Shown here: one piece after another, positions 23,356 through 35,400 of the stretch | How the letters are laid out: the number at the start of each line of letters is the position of its first letter | How positions within the stretch are numbered: position 1 is the first letter of the stretch | NCBI RefSeq assembly: GCF_905147365.1 | Contig: NC_056409.1 | Location: 8,189,001 to 8,253,000 of the forward strand | Length of the DNA: 64,000 nt | Reading direction: 5' to 3' | From: Aricia agestis | Taxonomy: Eukaryota > Arthropoda > Insecta > Lepidoptera > Lycaenidae | Made by a program: the position numbers and the translations under genes | Notes under the pieces: model-generated | Database searches by the model: none | Told to the model about the DNA's origin: nothing | What the model saw: only the letters and a program-made list of their open reading frames with translations

Positions 23356-23646
23356 CGCCTCTAGTACACCGACGCTGTATCTGCGAAACAGTAGGCCTAC
23401 TACGAAACCGTTTTGAGACTCTAACTATCGGCTGAGAATGCCGCGTCCTGCGCTAACAACGTAATTTTCTCGTTTGTTAGAATAGGTCGCGGCATTCTCG
23501 TACGGTTGTTTGAGTCTCAAAACAGTTTCGTGGTACGGCCCCAGGAATAGAGCGAGATGCCATTTAACGCATTGCCGTGTGGCGAGTGAGACAGCAAATC
23601 GGTTCACCGCTGTTTCGCGTTTTGCAGCGTCGGTGTGCTTGAGGCG
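23356..23646. mobile_element. MITE with TAA target just downstream of Nup58
   Basis: The ends CGCCTCTAGTACACCGACGC and its inverse CGTCGGTGTGCTTGAGGCG are flanked by TAA (23,353-23,355 and 23,647-23,649). Inner inverted copies such as GAATGCCGCG/CGCGGCATTC make it a foldback. A three-base TAA duplication suits PIF/Harbinger-type elements. It begins 200 bp after the Nup58 stop, past the AATAAA. Confidence 0.7.
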
Positions 23647-24352
23647 TAATATCGAATTATATTATGAATATTTATCAAATAAATACGTCATTTTTAATCG
23701 GCGGTTCTATAAACAAAAGGTAACGAAAACGTATTGTCTAAGCTCCCGACAAATCACACGTGTGTTTTAAATCATTAAATGACTAAAAGTAAAATAATAT
23801 CATTTGTACTTCATTGATATTATGCTTATTGGGGTCCACTTGTGTCAGACTTAATGCGGTTTGTAACAACAATATTATATTATTATTGAATTCTTCGATT
23901 ATTATTTACTAGGTTAAATACTAAAAAAAGTTTTAAAGTTAAACATAACATCGATTGTTTTAATAACAAAAAATTAGGTATATACTTATGTCAATGTAAT
24001 TAATGTGTTTACATTTTAGAGCGTAGCCTTACTGCTCCATTGTCAATAAAGCAATGTGACTGGGCTCTACTATATATTTTTCTATTATGCCACTTTAAAG
24101 CGTTGTGTTATCGGACGCGACGTTTTGACAAAACTATAGATTTAAGAGAGTTTTTATTGTATGGCATAAAATCTCTAAACCATGGGAGAAAAACTTTAAG
24201 AGAGTAGGGATGAATGTCGCTCTGCGCTGTTACCAGCTCTGTTAGAGCCAGTCCGTGACAGCAGCGCGCAACGCATACATGACGGACCCCCGAGACGAAG
24301 CGAGAGGGGGTGTTGACGTAAAGACTGCTTCGTAATAACGCTACGATGACGC

Positions 24353-24548
24353 AGGGCCCGTGTGCGGCCGGCAATACGTGAAACGGCAACGCTGCGTCGA
24401 CGCAACGCAACGCTGACGCAACGCCCGTGTACGGCCGGCAATGCGTCAAACGACAACGCTGCGTCGACGCAACGCAACGCCCGTGTACGGCCGGCAATGC
24501 GTCAAACGGCAACGCTGCGTCGACGCATCGCAACGCCCGTGTGGACAG
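24353..24548 (+). repeat. Minisatellite, about 60-bp unit, three copies
   Basis: Tandem units containing GCCCGTGTACGGCCGGCAAT, then CGTCAAACGGCAACGCTGCG and CGACGCAACGCAACG. It is GC-rich against AT-rich surroundings. ORFs read through it are low-complexity artefacts. Confidence 0.85.
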
Positions 24549-24849
24549 GCTCTTAAGGTCTTGTATCGCAACGCACCGGAGCAGTGTGGCTCGCTCTTAT
24601 TATATTAGATTTATAATAATAGTTGTACGAAAATTTATCAATCAGGTCAGCTTTAGCCAAATGGAATAAAGGGCATTTTCCAACTGATAAGATAGTTAGT
24701 TAATTACTATTTAGTATGTAATGTTATTTGTGCGGATAATGTTTCGTTACTGAGTAGAATAGGAAAAGAACAAGGGGATTTTTTGTATGGAACCCGTACC
24801 CAAGCTGTAGCACATCCAGACATAATATAGCAAATGAAAGTGCTTAAAG

Positions 24850-25760
24850 AGCTGTACCTTTTATTGTATGGCATAAAATCTCTAAACCATGGGAGAAAAA
24901 CTTTAACGAGGCTAGAAGGTAGGAAAAAATCCAAAAAAAAACACGATGTATTATTGCATAAATTTTTAGTGTTGCTGGTAAGGAAAAGTAATCATATATT
25001 GGCAAACTTGAGGAAAATGTTGTATTTTAGTAGAGTGTTTCATATTTTAAAGAAATGTATAAGAAGATAAAGAAACTTTAAAATCTAACCTTTCCTGGAT
25101 TTTATCGTTTATGATCACTTTGGAGAAATGTTTTATAATTAGCAATACTAGCGAATGTCGCAATAATACAGTATGTTTTATTTTTCCGAAAAAGAAAAAA
25201 AACACTTGTATTATTGAATTAATATGTAGTGTTGCTAGTAAGGAATAATTTCTGAAAAGTAATCATATAATATGGCACACACAAGGAAAGGGTTGTATTT
25301 CAATATTGGTATTGCTTCACATTTCAAAGAAATGTATGAAAAAAAAACAATAAAATGCTGAATGTCAAACCTTTGCCTGAATTTTTGTTCAATATCACTT
25401 TGGAGAAATTGTTTATAATTAGAAATACTAGCGCATGGTGCAATAATAAAGGATGTTTTTTTTTCTTAGGCAAAATAAAACATTATGTATTATTGCACCA
25501 TTCGCTAGTATTGCTTATTATAAACGATTTCTTTAAGGCAACAATATACGGTAAAATCCAGGAAAGGTTAGGTTTTTAAGGTTTTATTGTTTTCTCATAC
25601 ATTTATTAAAAATGTGAATCAATATGCTAAAATACAACACTTTCCTCAAGTTTGCCATAAACGATTACTTTCCAGATTTTTTGTCATACAATGTCATACA
25701 ATGTTCAACTTTTCAAGCCCTTTCATTCGGTATAGTATGTCTCAACGTGCTAAATTAGTG
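24850..25760. repeat. Tandem and inverted repeat block related to 1080-1700
   Basis: A unit of about 220 bp (CACTTTGGAGAAATTG...AATACTAGCG) occurs directly at about 24,980-25,195 and 25,250-25,460 and inverted at 25,460-25,690, where the inverse copy reads CATTCGCTAGTATTGC. The same pieces lie at 1080-1700. The end segment CTCTAAACCATGGGAGAAAA also occurs alone at 24,170-24,195. No coding capacity was seen. Confidence 0.75.
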
Positions 25761-26358
25761 GGTACTAAATGCCCCACCTTCTTTGTTCTATTTAATTCGA
25801 TCTTATAACTTGTTGCTATCTTTATATTTGAATTTATGCTATGAACAGAAGGTCTCCAGGGTTTAAATTTGTTACGCCATATTAGAAAAATATTCTCTTA
25901 TTTGTGTATAATAATGTAAGTACAATATATTTTACAAAACTTTTACGAATATTATACTTATGAGTAGTCCTTTTTAAAGTAAGCTAATTTTTCTCGATTG
26001 TGTAACGCTCGCCAATCTGCATGTGAATAATGATAATAAAATACTGAAGTTTATGGTCTGCCTCTTAACAACCAATTAAGCCCTACCAGTTAAGAACAAG
26101 TTATGATCACTTCGTGTATGACTATTTACTGTACAGTGTTTATTGTTTTGGTACTTTGTAGTCGCTTCTTGGTCTTAAAGTGCAAGTCTGCACATTGGAT
26201 CTGAATCAGCAGGTTAAAAATTAAAATATAATGTTAACAAGATAAAAGAAATGGTACTCGAATCAATCGTAGGTCGCAAGTAATCCGAGCATTGTTAACA
26301 AAGCCAATTAGGTTTCAGGCTTACAGCGATTACAAAACGCGGCAAATGACTTTCGAAA

Positions 26359-26937
26359 ATGTTTCTTAGCGTTCGTTTCTATCAACTTTTGATATTTATT
26401 TTCTATGCAACGTGTTCTTTATCGCTTCAGCCACTCGAAAAACAGGATTATATAGACCAGTTTGAGAAAATGAGTAATGTGGTGGAGCCGTTCAGACATA
26501 ATTTAACCGAGTGTGCGCGACAAACCAAGGCGTCCATGGTGGACGTCGAGAACTTTCTCAAGAGAGTACCCCAGTCGTCCATAGAAGGTAAGTGCTTCGT
26601 AGCGTGCATGCTAAGGAGGAACTCCATCATAAAGAACAATAAAATCATGGGGAGCCATCTCCTAGAAATTAATAGAGCGGTATACGGTGACGACGGCGAG
26701 ATACTGAGACGGTTAAAATCCGCTATCGTTCAGTGCACGGATATCGTCGAGCACATATTCGAGATATGTGAGTACGCGTCCGTATTCAACGACTGCATGC
26801 ATATGAAGATGGAGCATATTCTGGATAAAGTGACGGTCGAACGTCGGATGGAGGCTCTGGGACAAATGACGTCAGATCCGGAGGCCGATTGGGATGCTGA
26901 TGACGATATTTTGCAGCTGGTTAAAGACGAATTATAA
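26359..26937 (+). CDS. Odorant-binding protein, six-cysteine, with C-terminal KDEL
   Basis: The frame encodes 192 aa. Residues 1-22 form a hydrophobic signal peptide (LLIFIFYATCSLSL). The mature part has exactly six cysteines (C52, C79, C83, C126, C137, C146) with 3 residues between the second and third and 8 between the fifth and sixth, the classic PBP/GOBP spacing. This family carries small hydrophobic ligands, usually outside the cell in sensillum lymph. The tail after C146 is long and acidic (DPEADWDADDD) and the protein ends LVKDEL, the signal for retention in the endoplasmic reticulum. The gene has no intron, which is unusual for insect OBPs. A good donor-like GTAAGT lies inside the frame at 26,587, but splicing there would remove the second and third cysteines, so I read through. 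AATAAA lies at 27,155. Confidence 0.88.
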   Translation: MFLSVRFYQLLIFIFYATCSLSLQPLEKQDYIDQFEKMSNVVEPFRHNLTECARQTKASMVDVENFLKRVPQSSIEGKCFVACMLRRNSIIKNNKIMGSHLLEINRAVYGDDGEILRRLKSAIVQCTDIVEHIFEICEYASVFNDCMHMKMEHILDKVTVERRMEALGQMTSDPEADWDADDDILQLVKDEL

Positions 26938-27154
26938 GTTTCGCGTCGGCTTAAAGTAGTTTCATAATGATTAATGATCAATTTGCTTCGAGAACCCGAT
27001 GGAGGTAAAAATGGTGAGATTAAAATGTCAATTATGTCCACCTACGTAGCTGACCTATAGGAAGCGCGGAGCCGCCCACCATAATAGTGTTCATTAAATG
27101 CGGCCACTTGTCAGCTTGAACTTTATAAATACTTCTGAGAATTTTCTTGTTAAA

Positions 27155-27160
27155 AATAAA
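27155..27160 (+). promoter_or_regulatory. Polyadenylation signal of the OBP gene
   Basis: AATAAA 218 bp after the stop codon. It is the first AATAAA seen downstream. Confidence 0.5.
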
Positions 27161-28535
27161 TTATGTTGTAGACCCAAGTATGTAGCTATAGTGATTTATT
27201 AAAATATCAGCATTGTTCCGAAAGTTGAAATGATTATATAGGTATATTCATTCCGATAACGAGGGATTGATAAAGAGAAAAATAAGTTATTACAATTATC
27301 TATTTAATCAAAATGGTAATAAAACATGAATGATCTAGAATCTAGATAGTCTTTGTATGTTACAGTATCTACAAATAAGTAATTATAATAACAAAATACA
27401 ATCACACGTTATCACATAAAACATTTTTCCATTTATAAAGAGAATAAACTACTTAATTTTATAGTCGACAATTAGTTGATTATAATAATAGGCCATTCAT
27501 TATTGTTTCGTCCTTTTAAAGTAAAACTGTTTGCTATAGCGCCTGGCAATAGTCTACTTTCATTTCATGCCCAAAATCATGCTGATGAGCACAATTTTTT
27601 GAGCAAAAATTGAACGAGAGAAAGCAAACATGTTTACAATCAAAAGGTCGATTAAATTCCAAATAGTAAGTTAAGTACCTACAAATATTTACAAAACAAT
27701 AAGTTCCTACTTAATATCACAACAATTTAAATCTTACACAGTTTAAATACTGGGCACCTACGAGGGCTAATTTTATAGAATTGGAGTACTGGAGCAGACA
27801 GCAGTCAATGTCCAAAAATGTTTCAGAACGGACTTGAATTTGATAAGTTATTGAAGTAAGTAAAGGACGTATTTAACAAGTAGGATGCCTTCCAAATTGT
27901 GAAAATGTTGCTTCACCTGAGTGTCATTGCCAGGCACTTCACGTAAATATTGTTGCGCTAAAGACATCGTGCCCTACTTGGAAAATATACCAACAAATAC
28001 TAGCTTTCTACATAAAGAACATGATTACTAAACATTTCAGTACCCTCTGCAGGTGTCTCTATTTTTACTCCCGCATCAGTCATCACAAGTCACAACTAAG
28101 ATTCCCTATAATAGTCAAGTTACAGCCGGTAAAATTTAATAATATGTTTACTAAATAAGTACTTTTCATATAATCTCCCCTCATTTCTCCTTCGTCTTAT
28201 CAACTAATAACCCTCATACATCCTGTGTTTACAAGTTAAACCGTCACGGACCACGGTTTCAAACCAGAAGATAAACATTAAAAAACAAATAGAAATGTTA
28301 TAGGCTTCGAATAATTATATCGTAGCGCCTGACATCGATAGACACCAGTAATTCTCACAATCGTAACACAAACCGAATTCGGCAAGTGAAAGAACGTAGG
28401 TGTACGATTACTTTATACACAAAAAACCACAACTTTCACTTTTGCATCCCATTGCAAAACGACAGCCTCGCGCGGTGTTTCTCAAGAATCACACGCCGAA
28501 ACGAAGACATTCACAAAAAACTTCAATTGAACCGT
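27161..28535. other. Noncoding stretch between OBP and PH-like gene
   Basis: AT-rich, with no supported gene. It probably includes the 3' UTR of the minus-strand PH-like gene near its right end. Confidence 0.4.
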
Positions 28536-28946
28536 TTAACTCTCCTCGGTCTCGACGAGCACCGGCAGGTTGGCCTGCGGGCAGGCGGGCGCGGCGCCGG
28601 CCGAGAACGCCAGCAGCCAGGCCTCGATGTCGCGCTCCGAGCACACGAACCTGGCCGATATCGTGTCGTCGGAGCCCTTCTGCCGCACCGAGAAGCCGCT
28701 GCCGATCCGCTCTATCGCGGTGTTCCGCAGGTTGACGACGCCGATGGCCTTGGTCAGCCGCTTCCGCGGGTACATGACGGCGAAGTGCTCCAGCGAGGTC
28801 CGGTACACGACCACCCGCACGTCCTGGCGCGTGCCGCCGCGCCCCACCAGCACCAGGAAGCCGGACTTCACCTCGGCGTCGTTCTTCTTGCCGAGGGCCT
28901 GGCCGAGGCGGTCGGCGGGGCAGGTCGACATGATGTCGGTCGGCAT
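28536..28946 (-). CDS. Small PH-like domain protein, unnamed
   Basis: A GC-rich single-exon frame of 136 codons in AT-rich surroundings. Residues 28-115 look like a PH fold: a first strand SGFLVLVG, strands VRVVVYRT and HFAVMYP, then KAIGVVNLRNTAIERIG, SGFSVRQ, SARFVCS, and a final helix with the conserved Trp (ERDIEAWLLAF, W110). Such domains bind phosphoinositides or protein partners at membranes. There is no signal peptide or membrane segment. The tail ends LVETEES. A second Met at residue 6 could be the true start. The frame is clearly favoured over overlapping plus-strand frames by its hydrophobic pattern and codon use. I do not recognise the family, and the PH assignment rests on pattern only. 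Confidence 0.65.
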   Translation of the reverse strand: MPTDIMSTCPADRLGQALGKKNDAEVKSGFLVLVGRGGTRQDVRVVVYRTSLEHFAVMYPRKRLTKAIGVVNLRNTAIERIGSGFSVRQKGSDDTISARFVCSERDIEAWLLAFSAGAAPACPQANLPVLVETEES

Positions 28947-29522
28947 CGCGTTGTTTATTTATAACATGTCAGTATCACCCGGCGAGAGGCGACACGTCCG
29001 ACCGCGGCGGCCTCCGAATTTCACTGAGCGGTGAGTCAGCCATGCGCACGGCGGTCGGCGGCGGGCTGGCGAATTGACATTCACACAATGTTTCGCTTGC
29101 ACCGCAGGTATTGCCTACGCTGCCTATTTCGGTTGAGAACGACTTAATTATAGATAGATATATGGATTTTCATTTATGAATTTAATGATTACGAATTATG
29201 ATCAAGCCCAACCCACTTCCAAAACCGAAATCTTAAACTTTGTTATTATAACATAACTTTGTGAATAGTTCACCGACCACCGTCAAGTCTGATAGAAACT
29301 AGAATCTCTACGTAGAGCCAGATTAATGCAGGTTAAGCGCTACTATAAAAATTATGATTCTTGCATAATTATTCAAACAATAAAAATAATTTGTCATAAG
29401 TAACAAAACATAATATTATTATGATATTAAAAGCAAGGATACTGCATTTTTCCGACAAAGCCGCTATATTTGTATGTGCCGTTTTGCTCTCCATTTTATT
29501 ACAAAGCAGGTGCAAATATTTT

Positions 29523-29699
29523 TTGCGGTGGTGTATCACGCGTTTCCCGTAGTCCCACCTTCAGGAGCAGGAATTCCGTTGGGATTTTAGTGGGTAGTCC
29601 CGGGTGCGTCTTCCGTTCGCCCCGGGGAGTCCCTTATACCTCGGTAGTCCCCCCCCAGGCCCGGGGATGCGTAAACGCATTCCCCCAACGAGAAAAAAA
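29523..29699 (+). mobile_element. 5'-truncated retroposon with A-tail and 15-bp target duplication
   Basis: A 177-bp GC-rich insert ending CCCAACGAGAAAAAAA is bounded by a perfect 15-bp duplication AGGTGCAAATATTTT (29,508-29,522 and 29,700-29,714). This is a signature of target-primed reverse transcription. The body (GGGATGCGTAAACGCATTCC) looks like the 3' UTR of a non-LTR retrotransposon, but no protein-coding part is left. Confidence 0.85.
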
Positions 29700-30212
29700 A
29701 GGTGCAAATATTTTACTTTCTCGAGGTAGACATTTATCTAATTTTATATCACCATCTATGAAAGTAATTTTCAATAGATTATCTCTCAAAATACAGGTGA
29801 ACTCTATCAGAGCAATGAACTTGAGTTCAGACGTGTAACCCCATGTTGACGTATATTATTTAGAGGTGACGAATTTTAAAATTAACAGTTATTTACTAGC
29901 CTCATTAGTCGTTTTATTGCTATGATTTTCAACTTAGAAGCTAAATGTAACAGTACCTACGTGGCAGTATAACATTTTATCGTGATTGACGCGACCTCAG
30001 GCCTTTAGCTCGTCCTGTGACCCGTCGACCCTGTAGAGTTGTAGACTGTTATAGACACTGATATCAGATATGTACCAACAACTTTATGACTCACGAACAC
30101 AAAATTAGTTTAATAATTATAGACATTTTTAAAGTCAGTTAGAAAGTAAAGATCATGTTTATGATTCGTCGCAAAGAGCAACATTGCGCAAAAACAATCG
30201 CAATGAACCATG

Positions 30213-30372
30213 TACTATCGAAAAGTTGATTTCTAGGCAGATGGGGGACCTACGTAGTTTGGTCGCGTTACGTCAAACCCAGCCGACAGATCACAATTAA
30301 CATTGAATAGACATGATCTGACCAAATGACGTTGGTCTGTCAACTGCATAGGAATCAATTTCCTCGATGGTA
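30213..30372. mobile_element. MITE copy 2 (TACTATC...GATGGTA)
   Basis: 160 bp, the same family as 22,126-22,266, sharing TTTGGTCGCGTTACGTCAAA and the terminal inverted repeats next to TA. It has an extra 20-base segment in the middle. Confidence 0.7.
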
Positions 30373-30627
30373 CATATACAATATGCCATGGTGCCGTAAG
30401 TCGTGATGTCTAATTGATATTTTTTACGTCCTGAGTCTCAAGAAGACTCAACGGAGTATTGCTCTATGACGCCAAATATTGCTTACCGAATTTATGTGTG
30501 TATAGTACGTATATAAATTATAATATACAGTAGTCAGTAGGTATACACACATAAATTCGGTTAGCAATATTAATTGGCGTTTACTACTATAATTAGTATA
30601 CTCATTATTAATAGTGACGTCGTCGTC

Positions 30628-30895
30628 GACGACCTCTGTGGCTCAGTGGTGAGCGCGTTGGTAACTCAAGCCGGGGTCGCGGGTTCGAATCCCGCCGACG
30701 GAACAAAAAGTTTTCAATGTTCCCGGGTCTGGATGTGTATTAAATATGTGTATGATTTAATAAAAATCTCAAATATATGTATAGTATAAAAGTATTAAAT
30801 ATATTTCCGTTGTCTGGTACCTGTAACACAAGTCCTTTAGGTACTTAGCACGGGGCCAGACTGACGTGGTGTGAAGCGTCCATAGATATTATATT
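30628..30895 (+). mobile_element. tRNA-derived SINE, copy 1
   Basis: A tRNA-like head carries an A box (TGGCTCAGTGG) and a B box (GGTTCGAATCC). A body follows (GACGGAACAAAAAGTTTTCA ... GGGGCCAGACTGACGTGG) with a 3' tail of ATT/ATTAT units. The body and tail show it is a SINE and not a working tRNA gene. Confidence 0.85.
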
Positions 30896-32129
30896 ATTAT
30901 ATTATAGTTTACTACTATTCGTATACTTATTGCCTCTTAATAGAACCGTACCTAAATGGCATTAATATGGTTATGTATATGTATCTACTTAATTAGGTTA
31001 AAAACAATAATTATTTGTTCAGTGTGGTTTATGGATGTCTTTATCGAGTTTATTAAAAATTAAGTAAGTAATGTTTCAGTTAATATTAAGCATGCAACCA
31101 GTTGTTAACTAAGCTGCTATTATAAATGCTAGTTCTTGATCTCTATTGTGTCTGCGATACCCACGATGGAGGTGCTACATAAGTGTAGTTAACTTTTGAT
31201 AAATAATACCTTTTTTGGGCCTGGGCAGAGACTAAAAGTTTACTTTAAGTTTAGAGGTATCTCTAATTATAGGAGAATTTTAGTTCAATTTTACATATAT
31301 CTAGCTACGATTTATTAATCAATACCAAAATTGCTACTACAGTGTCAACGTAAGTTTCAAGTGATCAGCGATTTTGCAACAAAATCAAGAATTTAGGTAA
31401 TACCTAGGTACAAGCCCGTCGTCAACCGAAAAAAGGAAATAGTTACATGAAACGTCGAGCTTGATTAATTAGCGGTTTAAATCGTGTTAGCCAAATATGT
31501 AATGTATGTAACATACGTTGTTTAGAAGGTGTAACCGAAATTGGTCTAGTATTTTAACGGTCGGTACACACATAATTTTTAATCAAGTTTATAGCGTGCC
31601 GCCTGCTTGCCGAGTCGGTGCGGCCGGTTTTTTTATTCCAAATCAAAGCTGACATTCATTGCACTAGTTATTGAAACCGACAAGTCTTATTACTTGTTAT
31701 TTGTCAACCTTAACATTGTGGAAATAAGAATTACAAACATATTATGTGGCTTGTAGGAAAACATTGGCAGACATATTATAGAAGTGCAGTGGCCAATTAA
31801 CTTTATGTTAATTATTATAACAAGTATTGAGTGCGACAAGTAGCGTAGGTAGGCTACGTAAACTTTCAGAAAATGAACGGATTCGAAAGTTACCTAAGCT
31901 TTGAGCTTTCATTTAAATCAAACTTGAACAATTCAGTGAAAGTTAAGTGCAACACACTCGTATTATAAGGACGGTCGCAAAATTGTTACTAACGACACCG
32001 CTTATTGTATTTATTCTTCGTTTCGATTCATTTTGATCTAAATGTAAACAAGAAAATTAATCTCAACCATCTCAACGCGTCATTGATATTTCAGTTGAAA
32101 GCATAGCTGCCCATGCTGAACTTCGTTAC
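30896..32129. other. Noncoding stretch, nothing recognised
   Basis: AT-rich, without supported genes or bounded repeats. Confidence 0.4.
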
Positions 32130-32419
32130 TTAAGGCGCTGTGCAGACGACGAGGCGGGGCGGGCCGGTCAATTTCGCCGCGTATGCCCGTCGATGTCTGC
32201 GGCTGCCGGCGCCGCGTACACAAAGCACACGCCGTCTGCATTACTGCATGTAAACTGGTTTGTGTGATCCACGGCGGGCAGCGGCGCATCCTGTGCCCGC
32301 CGGACACCTGCGGCGCGGTCTATTTGCCCGCCGTGTGCGTTGGTAATATAGGATTCCCTTTGTGCTATCGTTCGCGGCGAAATCGACCGGCCCACCCCGC
32401 TGTCTGCAAAGCGCTTTAA
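32130..32419. mobile_element. GC-rich inverted-repeat element with TTAA borders
   Basis: The ends TTAAGGCGCTGTGCAGAC and its inverse GTCTGCAAAGCGCTTTAA enclose about 280 bp of GC-rich sequence with further inner complementarity (GGCCGGTCAATTTCGCCGCG against CGCGGCGAAATCGACCGGCC). It has no coding support; the 75-codon frames on both strands come from its symmetry. Confidence 0.7.
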
Positions 32420-35400
32420 ATTAAAATAAATTTAAACGGAGTAACTGATTTGAGGCCACTATAATATAAAATGAATATGAATTCGACTTTTCACATTGAA
32501 AGGTGTTTGTTGTAGTAAAAAACTAATTTCAGAAGAAATATTTATTTCCTTCGATAGTCACCTAATTCAAGTTTTCGATATGACTTTACCGCTCATCTTA
32601 GCAAAACATATCCACATAAAGTAGTAACAAATTCAACACTATTACAAACCTTAATTCAAGAGTATTTCGCAACTACGATTGTGGTTACATAGATGTTGTT
32701 TATTTTAGAAACTAATTTAAAAATTTAATTCTATTGACCAGATATAAAATCGCACATTTTTTTACTAAACTACAAATACGGATATTATGTAGCTGTTTAA
32801 ACCACGGAAAAATAAATATTACATCTAAACGTGTCAAAAAGCTGGGATTTTTTTATCTAGACGATTCGTTGTGCTCGTGCGTGATCGGAAACATTAAAAC
32901 GCACGCACAATTACATTTTCGTTTATAAAATATTAAAAATATTTTACAGTGAGTACACAAAATAAATATAACACAAATGGAAAATCTATACAGTTATACA
33001 CATATACAGTACACGAGGACAAAATTTTACATCAAGAATAAATTGAGCGTCTTTACATTAAATACATCATTAATAATAATAATCAGTTAGGTACGTGATG
33101 GTACGTGTAAAATATTGTATGTATTAGTTTTATATCAATTCACAAATATTACTGTATAATAAACAAAGTAAATGAGTAATTGTAACATTTTGATCTTATT
33201 TGAACGCATATAGATAATAATAATAAGAGATCATACATATTATGTAGGTATAATATTAAAATAGCGTAGGTACATAATTATGTATTATTAAAATTACAAA
33301 TTCAGTAAAATAAAGCATAGTATACGCCGGCAATAATTTGATTAAATTCATTTAAATGTAACTACTACACTGATTTCCCAGTATAATATAAATACAGTCT
33401 TAAATTGATTATAATTAACTAGTAAAATCTACAAACAATTTTTTTAATTTTTTAACTGACCGTACGAGTCTAAATGTTAGTTAGTATCTGCACCGGACCT
33501 GCGACACGGTATAATATTTCGGTATGCATGTATAAAATACTGGTAAGTGACATTTTGTTCGTTAGATACAGAAAAATCTCAGATATTAAATAAAAAACAA
33601 TTGTTAAAAAAGGCAGGCGGGAAGACAGTCAGTTTATGGACAAATTTTATCTCCATTGAGTTAGCATAATCCGGTGCAGATTCAAATTATTCTACCATTA
33701 TTTACATTAAAAGTAACACAGCGAAAATTAATTTACTTTAAGGAGCTACTAAGATTGTTGTGACTATAAACTAGTTACGGATAGAGTAAAAGTACCTTTA
33801 AAGTTTAAGGTATCTTAATTATAGCTAAAGGTCGCGATATCCTTAAAATTAAAATCAATTAAAAATGTCACATTGTAAGAACGATTAATATGGCAGTGTT
33901 CACTTAAATAAAAAGAAAAGTTAGTCTGGCATCCCCGGCACCCTTGAGAAATTCATTACATTTTTTTAACAGTTTAATAAGTTTTGAGTTTCAAGTAAAT
34001 TTATATACATTTGGTGAACGCCTTAAAATTTAATAGCTATCCAAACCAATACAGTTTATCTTTAAAATGATTTTTATAAATCACACTGTTTAGATTTAGG
34101 CCCTGCGCAAGATACGCCGTAAAGGCCTCAATCGCTTGTTCAAATTATGGTTATTTTAAATTCGCTATAATACTAATAAAGTACTATAGCGAATTTACTG
34201 TATTTCGCCTCACAGCAGTTGCTTATCAGTTATTAATAAAAAGCCATCGCGTCTCCTTTTATTACACGGGGATTCAGACGTCTACAAACTAAACTAACAT
34301 AATAAGCGTCATATTGAATAAATAATTCATCTATAAATATAAAATTGTCAAAAATTTTAAGAATACGTTAACCACGAGTTAATAAGTTACCTACAATTTT
34401 AAGTATTGAAAAATATGTTTTTAAAAATATATACTTTACAACTAGGGGACCATTGGTGATTAAAATTTAGCTAAGTTTAAAACCTAAGCTTACATTCAAG
34501 AGTAAGAAATGTTTGTCTATTTACATTGGTAGTAAAAGTCTAATGTTAATTTTTGTATTTCTCAAAAGTTTAAGTTGTTTCGACTAAATGATTTTGATTA
34601 GTAAAGTTTTCAAAGTCGAGCCATATTATGTATATTGATTGTTAGACAGTTGCAGCATACTCATGCTTCTCTTGTCTTCCGACGAAGGTATGTCTCCCGT
34701 AAAATTTGTTGCAAAGAATTAAAAATCACAAAGGAGTTAAACTACACGTGAAGAAGAGTAGGAAGTAGTGTATAATGTTGACGTTTACTACGAAAATTTC
34801 CATACATTGTTCATATTAAACACTAATAAAATATCGATGATATTTTAGAAAAACCTAGAATCTTTTCATTTTGATTAAATTAATTACGTATTTACACACA
34901 TTTACTCGAAATAACTGACTCGAGCGAATGAAATAAATTGAATTTACACTATAAACTTCATTATTTCCACAATATAACATTTGTATACTTTTAAATACGC
35001 TTCAACGTGAACTGAGACGCTAATACAAAGTCCAATATATAATTATCTAATAATACGTGATACGGAATTTCAACTTTCAAAATACATCTGTAAAATAAAA
35101 TATCTATTTAATTATTGCTCGATATAAATTCGCCACATTTACTCAACTGTCAGCGACAAATCTATTTTATATTGCATTTTAGCAAATATTGAGTATACAG
35201 CACTGTATAAACCGTACGGCTTAAAAATATATGTCTGCCATCTATTCATTAGATTCGTTTAAAAAAATTGAATATATTTAATATTTATATTCACACGCTG
35301 TGTTCATTGTTCACATTAATATAATAATAATATCCGGAATATATAATATAATCGGAAGGTCACCTTGGTGTCGGTGAACTTGGCCTACAGTGCCCAGTGG

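Noticed and set aside
24108..24669. Overlapping frames with repeated Arg/Cys/Ala segments
   Set aside because: They read through the 60-bp minisatellite and have no family features.
28386..29034. Plus-strand frames over the PH-like gene
   Set aside because: Low-complexity Ala/Arg-rich translations; the minus frame has the strand and helix pattern of a folded domain.
30650..30720. Possible tRNA genes at 30,650, 42,440 and 36,295
   Set aside because: A and B boxes are present but each is followed by a SINE body and tail, and the 30,650 and 42,440 copies share the same body; no complete cloverleaf was established.
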